From a virus: a stretch of 28,039 bases of DNA. The stretch lies in the IMG/VR virus record IMGVR_UViG_3300044630_003729, positions 1 to 28,039 of that record. The stretch is one strand, 5' to 3'. Positions 7,835-12,170 of this stretch are shown here, piece by piece; the first letter of the stretch is position 1; every line of letters begins with the position of its first letter. The notes under the pieces were generated by a model that was not told where the DNA came from, searched no databases, and saw nothing but the letters and a program-made list of their open reading frames with translations. Position numbers and translations under genes: made by a program.

Positions 7835-8838
7835 CGACCTGGCATTTTCACATTGAAGTTTCCAGCAAATGCACTTTGAAGTGCCCAAGATGTGCTCGTC
7901 AAGAAGTGCCTGATAGTCTTGTGAATACTGAACTAGACTTGGAATTTTTCAAGCGCAATTTCACTCCTGAATTTGTGAAAGCAAATGTAGAAAAGATCAC
8001 ATTCTGTGGCGACGACGGTGATCCCATTTATGCACATGACTTGATCCCTGTGATCCAGTATCTCAAAGATATCAAACCCATTGAGATTGTGATTGTTACC
8101 AATGGTAGTTACAAAAAATTAACGTGGTGGACTGAACTAGGCCAATTGTTGGATGCCAACGACAGTGTGCATTTTAGCATTGACGGTTATGACCATGCCA
8201 GCAACAACTTGTATCGTGTAAACAGTGACTGGGACAGTATCATTGCAGGATTACAAACGTTGCGAACCGCAAGTCCGTGCAAGATAATCTGGGCTGCCAT
8301 TGCATTTAAATTCAACCAAGACCAACTTGACTCTATGCAGAAGTTTGCTCAACACCTGGGAGTTGATCTCTTTCAGTTGACTAAGAGCACAAAGTTTGGC
8401 AGCGTGTATCCGTTGTATGGTCTAGACGACCCACTACAACCCAGTGTTAAATTTGTCAGCAGTTCTCATCGTTTTGAACGAGACTCAGTTGCATTGACTG
8501 GCGCAGGTGCATGGCAAACAATTCCACTGACCAACAAAAAATTATTCAATCAAACCAAAAGTCGTAACGGAGTAACACCGTTATGCGAAATAGGCAACAA
8601 AGGATTGTACATTGATGCCCGGGGCAGATTATTTCCCTGCTGTTGGGTGGCCAATAGATACAATCACAATTCAGACTGGCAGCAAATAGCAGAAAACTTC
8701 AATTTAAACACACGAACACTAACAGACGTACTAGCAGATGATTTTTGGACCACAGAATTTCAGTCGTTTAAATGGCAAGAATGCCAGACCAAATGCCAAA
8801 GTTCATTGGTCGACGAAAAATATGCATGTTTGTGGTAA
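7828..8838 (+). CDS. Radical SAM / SPASM-like enzyme B
   Basis: ATG 7828 overlaps the end of enzyme A by 7 bases, so the two are likely translated together. This 336-residue protein has CTLKCPRC (C15, C19, C22) for the SAM-cleaving cluster, FCGDDGDP replacing GGEP, VTNGS, and HFSIDGYDHASNNLYR. The C-terminal cysteine-rich domain has C253, YIDARGRLFPCCW (C271, C272) and CQTKC (C319, C323). The triad falls at the same residue numbers as in enzyme A, which supports tandem duplication followed by divergence. About 45 extra residues lie between the two domains. The pair may act as a heterodimer or on successive sites of one substrate; that is inference. No precursor peptide gene was recognised beside it. 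Confidence 0.84.
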   Translation: MLATWHFHIEVSSKCTLKCPRCARQEVPDSLVNTELDLEFFKRNFTPEFVKANVEKITFCGDDGDPIYAHDLIPVIQYLKDIKPIEIVIVTNGSYKKLTWWTELGQLLDANDSVHFSIDGYDHASNNLYRVNSDWDSIIAGLQTLRTASPCKIIWAAIAFKFNQDQLDSMQKFAQHLGVDLFQLTKSTKFGSVYPLYGLDDPLQPSVKFVSSSHRFERDSVALTGAGAWQTIPLTNKKLFNQTKSRNGVTPLCEIGNKGLYIDARGRLFPCCWVANRYNHNSDWQQIAENFNLNTRTLTDVLADDFWTTEFQSFKWQECQTKCQSSLVDEKYACLW

Positions 8839-8880
8839 TGTAGATAACTACAACACGAAAGGCAATTTCCAACAAAACAC

Positions 8881-9309
8881 ATGACATGGCTTTATCAAGA
8901 CACCCCAGTTGAGACACTGCCCGAAGAATGTGTGGGATTTGTTTATCTAATCACAAATAATCTATCTGGACGCAAGTACATAGGCAAAAAATTAGCAAAA
9001 TTTTCAAAAACAACGTACAAGACAGTAAAACAAAAAAACGGCATCAAAAAGCGGAAAAAGATACGCACCAAGGTCGACTCAGACTGGCGTGAGTACTACG
9101 GGTCAAGCCCAGAATTAACCGCAGACGTAATCACTTTAGGCACCGAAAACTTCTCCAGAGAGATACTCTACTATTGTAAAAGCAAGTCTGAATGTAGTTA
9201 CATTGAGGCCCGAGAACAGTTTGCAAGGCGAGTATTGGAATCAACAGATTATTACAACGGCCATATACAAGTACGTGTACATGGCTCACACATAAAAGAC
9301 AAAATTTAA
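8881..9309 (+). CDS. Small GIY-YIG-like endonuclease
   Basis: This 142-residue protein starts at ATG 8881, with a weak purine-rich site (GAAAGG, 8857-8862) farther upstream than usual. The N-terminal VGFVYLITNNLSGRKYIGKK fits the VY(L/I)...YIG core of GIY-YIG nucleases, the first motif being VYL rather than GIY. A lysine/arginine-rich insert, then SDWREYYGSS and a late glutamate in SYIEAREQF (candidate metal ligand), follow. Similar small proteins are common in T4-like marine phages and are often free-standing (Seg-like) homing or repair nucleases. The gene ends at the border of the long non-coding, group II intron-like region, which makes a link to a mobile element worth testing. Alternatively it is an ordinary phage nuclease of unknown target. 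Confidence 0.62.
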   Translation: MTWLYQDTPVETLPEECVGFVYLITNNLSGRKYIGKKLAKFSKTTYKTVKQKNGIKKRKKIRTKVDSDWREYYGSSPELTADVITLGTENFSREILYYCKSKSECSYIEAREQFARRVLESTDYYNGHIQVRVHGSHIKDKI

Positions 9310-9310
9310 A

Positions 9311-9715
9311 ATCAACTAACACCCAAGGTTGGCGGGCCAGTTTGCAATACCGCTGTGGAAAAACCGGGGAATAAACCGGACACGTGACATATTGATGCAC
9401 TCCCGTGGGTAAATCCCACTATCCTGAAAAATTGGAAGTGAGTCTGAGGCTAGAACAATAGGGCCAACGCATTGATATAGTATGAATGTTAGCATACAAA
9501 AACACCGGCTATAAAAACTTAAACACTAGGAACGAAGTTTAAGGTAGCAAGCAATTGCAATGTCGACGTAGGATGGGAAAGGTCAGAGCCCAGTAGCATA
9601 CGGTGTATAAAAATACCTACTTCCAAAGTCGTGGCTGGTGATACTCACATGAAGCTCAGACGGAACCATGTAAAACGGTTCCGTCTGACCAGATCAATCT
9701 ACATGAAGCATTTAA
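9311..9715 (+). ncRNA. Structured non-coding RNA, group II intron-like (candidate, possibly a remnant)
   Basis: No credible gene occupies 9310-9781. Local stems in order: GCGG/CCGC (9332-9335 with 9350-9353), CCGG/CCGG (9364-9367 with 9376-9379), GTGGG/CCCAC (9405-9409 with 9415-9419), GTATG/CATAC (9480-9484 with 9493-9497), CTTAAAC/GTTTAAG (9518-9524 with 9537-9543), and a perfect 12-bp stem 9656-9667 with 9677-9688. The segments CTAACACCCAAGG, GGAAGTGAGTCTGAGGCTA and GGTCAGAGCCCAGTAG recall the domain I-III sequences of bacterial group II introns from memory. Missing are a GTGYG 5' end, a reverse transcriptase frame, and a domain V with its AGC triad and GNRA-type loop. It may be a fragment, a degraded intron, or an unrelated phage RNA. 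Confidence 0.45.
9656..9688 (+). other. Perfect 12-bp stem-loop in the non-coding region
   Basis: TCAGACGGAACC (9656-9667) pairs fully with GGTTCCGTCTGA (9677-9688) around a 9-base loop. No T-tract follows on either strand, so it is not a typical intrinsic terminator. It fits a terminal stem of a structured RNA, such as a domain IV that has lost its reading frame. The 9-mer ACATGAAGC occurs on both sides of it (9647-9655 and 9701-9709). Confidence 0.65.
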
Positions 9716-9737
9716 TCGCTTCGCTCTTGAAAACACT

Positions 9738-9781
9738 CTGTTGATGAACGCAGTGAAATCAACAGATCTCGTTAGAGATCT
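9738..9781. terminator. Two adjoining hairpins between convergent transcription units
   Basis: CTGTTGAT/ATCAACAG (9738-9745 with 9758-9765) is followed at once by AGATCTC-GTTA-GAGATCT (9764-9781). The two share two bases and so may be mutually exclusive. They sit immediately beyond the stop of the - strand gene at 9782 and after the + strand unit. The position suits a bidirectional terminator or RNA end-protecting structure, although the T-run is short (TTTAAT on the + strand). Confidence 0.5.
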
Positions 9782-10126
9782 TTAATCATCCAAGTTGGTA
9801 TCTGGCCAATCACGAAACAATGCGTGTTGAATGTTGCCACTAACAAACTGATTGAAACTTTTGTGTTTGGCTTCTAGTTCGCCCTTTTGAGGTGCTACAC
9901 GTTTGAATGCTGAGTCCATTTGGCCCATGTCACGAAACTCCATTATGATCATCCATTCGGGCATGTCAGCAATGCTACGGAACCCCATTTTGCAACGTGT
10001 GATTCTATAGGTCTCCATACGACCCTCACTGACCAAATGATCAAAGAAACTTTTCATTCCGTTGACCCAATCAATGTCGGAGATGTCTCCTTCTTTGTCT
10101 GCCCAAATTGTATATAAGTCTGCCAT
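9782..10126 (-). CDS. DUF6614-like small protein
   Basis: This 114-residue protein starts at ATG 10126 with GGAG (10133-10136, - strand) upstream, inside the end of the preceding gene. The layout LYTIWADKEGDISDIDW, HLVSEGRMETYRITR, then WMIIMEFRDMGQMDSAFKRV and ALFRDWPD resembles a family of ~110-residue cellular proteins of unknown function (DUF6614 as I recall it), with a ferredoxin-like alpha/beta pattern. No catalytic motif is evident. It is the last gene of the - strand unit beginning with gp26. A cellular-type protein here suggests host acquisition. Role unknown. Confidence 0.6.
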   Translation of the reverse strand: MADLYTIWADKEGDISDIDWVNGMKSFFDHLVSEGRMETYRITRCKMGFRSIADMPEWMIIMEFRDMGQMDSAFKRVAPQKGELEAKHKSFNQFVSGNIQHALFRDWPDTNLDD

Positions 10127-10129
10127 GTT

Positions 10130-10573
10130 TTACTCCAGTGGTCCTAGGATTTCAAATCCTTCTATTTCGCTTTTGTACAAATGTGCTTGTTCAAGATACA
10201 GGTACTTGAATCCGCGATCACGATAGATTGCACATTCAGTTTTTAATGTTTCGATTCCCAGTCTGGTTTTTGGATCATGATAGGTCCAAGCAAACTGATC
10301 ACAAAGAGCATGGTGATCATCAAAGCGTCGAATCAAACTCCAGGCTACCAGTTGATTTTTATCATAGTATCCAATGACATCAGCCATTGGATCCTGGTAT
10401 CGACTCCGGAACATGGGCATAACACTGGCAAATCGTTTGTACTTGCAGTAGGATCGATAGATATCATCCAGTTGTGTTAAAGTAGCAGAATCTCGTGCTG
10501 TAATATAGTGCCAAGACACTGTGGGAATATATGTTGTTTTGGATAAATCTACTCTTGCAAATTGATAACTCAT
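10130..10573 (-). CDS. GNAT-like acyltransferase (tentative)
   Basis: I chose ATG 10573 (147 residues, MSYQFARV) because it makes a 4-base ATGA overlap with the preceding stop. A longer frame back to 10627 would run deep into that gene. The central DVIGYYDKNQLVAWSLIRRF and the later alternation TLKTECAIYRDRGFKYLYLEQ resemble the beta4/alpha3/beta5 part of GNAT-fold acyltransferases, near the arginyl/leucyl-tRNA-protein transferase type. The acetyl-CoA loop (Q/RxxGxG/A) is not clear, so activity is uncertain. It shares a transcription unit with gp26 and the next two small genes. Confidence 0.5.
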   Translation of the reverse strand: MSYQFARVDLSKTTYIPTVSWHYITARDSATLTQLDDIYRSYCKYKRFASVMPMFRSRYQDPMADVIGYYDKNQLVAWSLIRRFDDHHALCDQFAWTYHDPKTRLGIETLKTECAIYRDRGFKYLYLEQAHLYKSEIEGFEILGPLE

Positions 10574-11073
10574 TGCCGCGGATCCTGCCTGTGTTGAAAC
10601 AAAGTTTCTAGATACTTTTCGGGCCAAGAGTGATAAAATCCTTTTTGTGCCAGTTGATCTGCTTTGACATTTAGATCACTGAGATTTTGACACATGGACA
10701 ATGCATAGGACCCTTGATTCATGCATACACCGTTTACTATTTCAAGATCGTCAGGATGATCCTCTAGTGCAATCAAGTCAGCTGCCAACAAAAAGTCTTT
10801 GTTGGCTGCTTCAAGTCGCGGAGAAAAAATGTCTCTAGTCCATTCAGTATGATCGTATGCATAAATTACCACCTGAAAGCTGCCTAGTCCTGTGCGACAT
10901 AATTCTTCTAAATCATGATACGGATCTGATCCTATTCTTACAGACACTTGATGATTGAGTCGGGCACGTCGGGCATAGGGACACGGGCTCCAGTTGCCCA
11001 GGGCCGGATGCGGCTGTTCAAGAAAATTTTCTGACCAGGAAAGTATGTCTTGTTTGACTTGTTTGAGTTGCAT
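10570..11073 (-). CDS. Conserved-looking protein with CPYARRAR motif, function unknown
   Basis: This 167-residue protein starts at ATG 11073, which overlaps the previous stop by one base (TGATG). The N-terminal half, ILSWSENFLEQPHPALGNW then CPYARRAR, recalls DUF1415-type proteins, where a CP(F/Y)A motif follows a helix. The remainder has FQVVIYAYDHTEW and a Cys-containing helix (NGVCMNQGSYALSMCQNL) with no known active site. I cannot assign a function. The tight overlap with both neighbours suggests co-translation with the gp26 frame and the GNAT-like gene. Confidence 0.6.
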   Translation of the reverse strand: MQLKQVKQDILSWSENFLEQPHPALGNWSPCPYARRARLNHQVSVRIGSDPYHDLEELCRTGLGSFQVVIYAYDHTEWTRDIFSPRLEAANKDFLLAADLIALEDHPDDLEIVNGVCMNQGSYALSMCQNLSDLNVKADQLAQKGFYHSWPEKYLETLFQHRQDPRQ

Positions 11074-11303
11074 CAAAAGAAAGGTAGTTTACTGTTTTTG
11101 GTAGTTTCAAGATTGTCTTTGATTAGATCACCTATCATTGAGCGTTCTCGAAAACTCATCTGCATGATGTCTTCGTATGTGGCACCGCCTCGCATGTACC
11201 AACTCATCTTTAGACTTTGTTGACGTATTGAATCAGCCTCCTGCTCCATCTGATCAACCATGTCAGAAATTTCTGCTGCGGCCAGCGTCAGGAGGCGTCC
11301 GCG
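11073..11303 (-). CDS. Tail-assembly chaperone extension, reached by -1 frameshift from gp26 (or separate small gene)
   Basis: From the slippery site this frame encodes 76 residues ending MSWYMRGG...DNLETTKNSKLPFF, a C terminus I recognise as common downstream of gp26 in T4-like marine phages. The only upstream ATG (11363) would lie in DNA that encodes the conserved gp26 C terminus in another frame, so I reject it. A separate start would have to be ATG 11261 (62 residues), which has no visible Shine-Dalgarno sequence. The frame is exactly -1 relative to gp26 at TTTTTTC (11309-11303), so a 352-residue fusion is the better reading. By position next to the tape measure gene, it corresponds to the T part of gpG/gpGT-type chaperones. 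That is inference. Confidence 0.6.
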   Translation of the reverse strand, partial: RGRLLTLAAAEISDMVDQMEQEADSIRQQSLKMSWYMRGGATYEDIMQMSFRERSMIGDLIKDNLETTKNSKLPFF

Positions 11304-12130
11304 AAAAAACTTGTTTGATCCATAGTCAACTGTTGACGATAGTTGTGATGACACGAAGGACACTCCATAGCAAGCGGATCAATTTCGCTGTCTTGACGAA
11401 GATTAATAATGTGATTTTTTATAGTATTAAACAACGATCGATCACAATTGTTAATAAACTCGTGAATATGTTCAGGTTCGGTTACCAGTGCATGCGGAGT
11501 ACGAATAGATGCAATGCTCCATTTTAGTGCCTCCATGGTCAACTCTGTGATTTTTTGCAAGCTGTTGTTGAGCTCGGTTATTTTTTCAGCATCGGTTAAA
11601 TCACTGGCCTGTACCACTTGAATTCTTTTTTGTTGTTCAAATTGGTTTTGATTGCTGGTGTTTTGATGTTCGTAAGTCATGGGACGAAACGCAATGGACA
11701 AGTCTCCGTGCTTGATCTCCTGGCGGAAATCGCCACTTTTGAGCTTGTCCAACACTGTTCTTAGATCCAATGAGTAGTCAGAATCTGTACTGCACTCAGG
11801 GCAAGTTGACACAATTTCCATATTGTGACCATAGCTGGCAATTCTGATGGCCACTAGCACAGCATTCAGATCCACTGTGGGCATTTGCCAGGCGTCTATA
11901 ATATTTGGAACACAACTCTGTATCACATTGATCACAGCTTGTCCGTTGTACAACGTGTCAGGAGTACGATATGTGATTTCGTCAATGGCAGTCATTGGAT
12001 AAACTGGAATTTCATTGGTTGCTGGATAGTTTAAACTGCCTGCAGGCCAAAACTCGCCTTGGCTAGGCAATCGCAAATGTATTGCAGGTTGTCTAAAAAA
12101 TTGTTTCAGCGGGTTAACAGATTGGGTCAT
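11288..12130 (-). CDS. gp26: gp26-like baseplate hub / tail-assembly protein
   Basis: This 280-residue protein has the gp26 hallmark near its N terminus: KQFFRQPAIHLRLPSQGEFWPAGSL. Two CxxC pairs, TCPECS (middle) and ECPSCHH (near the end), could bind zinc. In T4, gp26 is needed for baseplate hub assembly. In this position, directly beside the tape measure gene, and with a frameshifted extension, it also resembles the tail-assembly chaperone of other long-tailed phages. The gene is transcribed away from the tape measure gene, sharing a near-palindromic late promoter region. Its 3' end overlaps the next frame, and the stop lies four codons after a slippery site. Confidence 0.8.
   Translation of the reverse strand: MTQSVNPLKQFFRQPAIHLRLPSQGEFWPAGSLNYPATNEIPVYPMTAIDEITYRTPDTLYNGQAVINVIQSCVPNIIDAWQMPTVDLNAVLVAIRIASYGHNMEIVSTCPECSTDSDYSLDLRTVLDKLKSGDFRQEIKHGDLSIAFRPMTYEHQNTSNQNQFEQQKRIQVVQASDLTDAEKITELNNSLQKITELTMEALKWSIASIRTPHALVTEPEHIHEFINNCDRSLFNTIKNHIINLRQDSEIDPLAMECPSCHHNYRQQLTMDQTSFFADAS
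11303..11309 (-). other. -1 programmed frameshift slippery heptamer T TTT TTC
   Basis: Read on the - strand, the gp26 codons AGT TTT TTC GCG contain T-TTT-TTC in the X-XXY-YYZ register. Both Phe codons can re-pair after a one-base slip back. Zero-frame translation stops four codons later (TGA 11290-11288), while the -1 frame continues for 76 codons. GCGG just after the site (11302-11299) can pair with CCGC (11281-11278) as a weak stimulating stem. Confidence 0.65.
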
Positions 12131-12138
12131 AAATCACC

Positions 12139-12146
12139 TATAAATA
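12139..12146 (+). promoter_or_regulatory. Late promoter TATAAATA (perfect T4 consensus)
   Basis: An exact match to the T4 late -10 element, 24 bases before the tape measure ATG at 12171. It lies inside a 7-bp inverted repeat (ACCTATA 12136-12142 / TATAGGT 12156-12162) centred between divergent late genes. No -35 element is expected for gp55-dependent promoters. Confidence 0.8.
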
Positions 12147-12151
12147 TAATT

Positions 12152-12159
12152 TACTTATA
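12152..12159 (-). promoter_or_regulatory. Late promoter TATAAGTA for the gp26 unit
   Basis: On the - strand TATAAGTA differs from the consensus by one base and lies 21 bases before the gp26 ATG (12130). It is the mirror partner of the + strand box in the same inverted repeat, giving a back-to-back late promoter pair. Confidence 0.6.
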
Positions 12160-12170
12160 GGTAAAAACAC

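Noticed and set aside
9651-9750. Short + strand frame starting ATG 9649 across the 12-bp stem
   Set aside because: About 32 residues, no ribosome site, and its composition follows the inverted repeat; better explained as RNA structure.
9310-9781. Group I intron
   Set aside because: I cannot find the P, Q, R, S core elements (such as the GACTANA and AAGACATAGTC-type blocks); the segments look more like group II.
11261-11363. ATG 11363 as start of a 96-residue - strand protein ahead of the MSWYMRGG frame
   Set aside because: This DNA encodes the conserved gp26 C terminus in another frame, and there is no ribosome site. The -1 frameshift or ATG 11261 explains the frame better.
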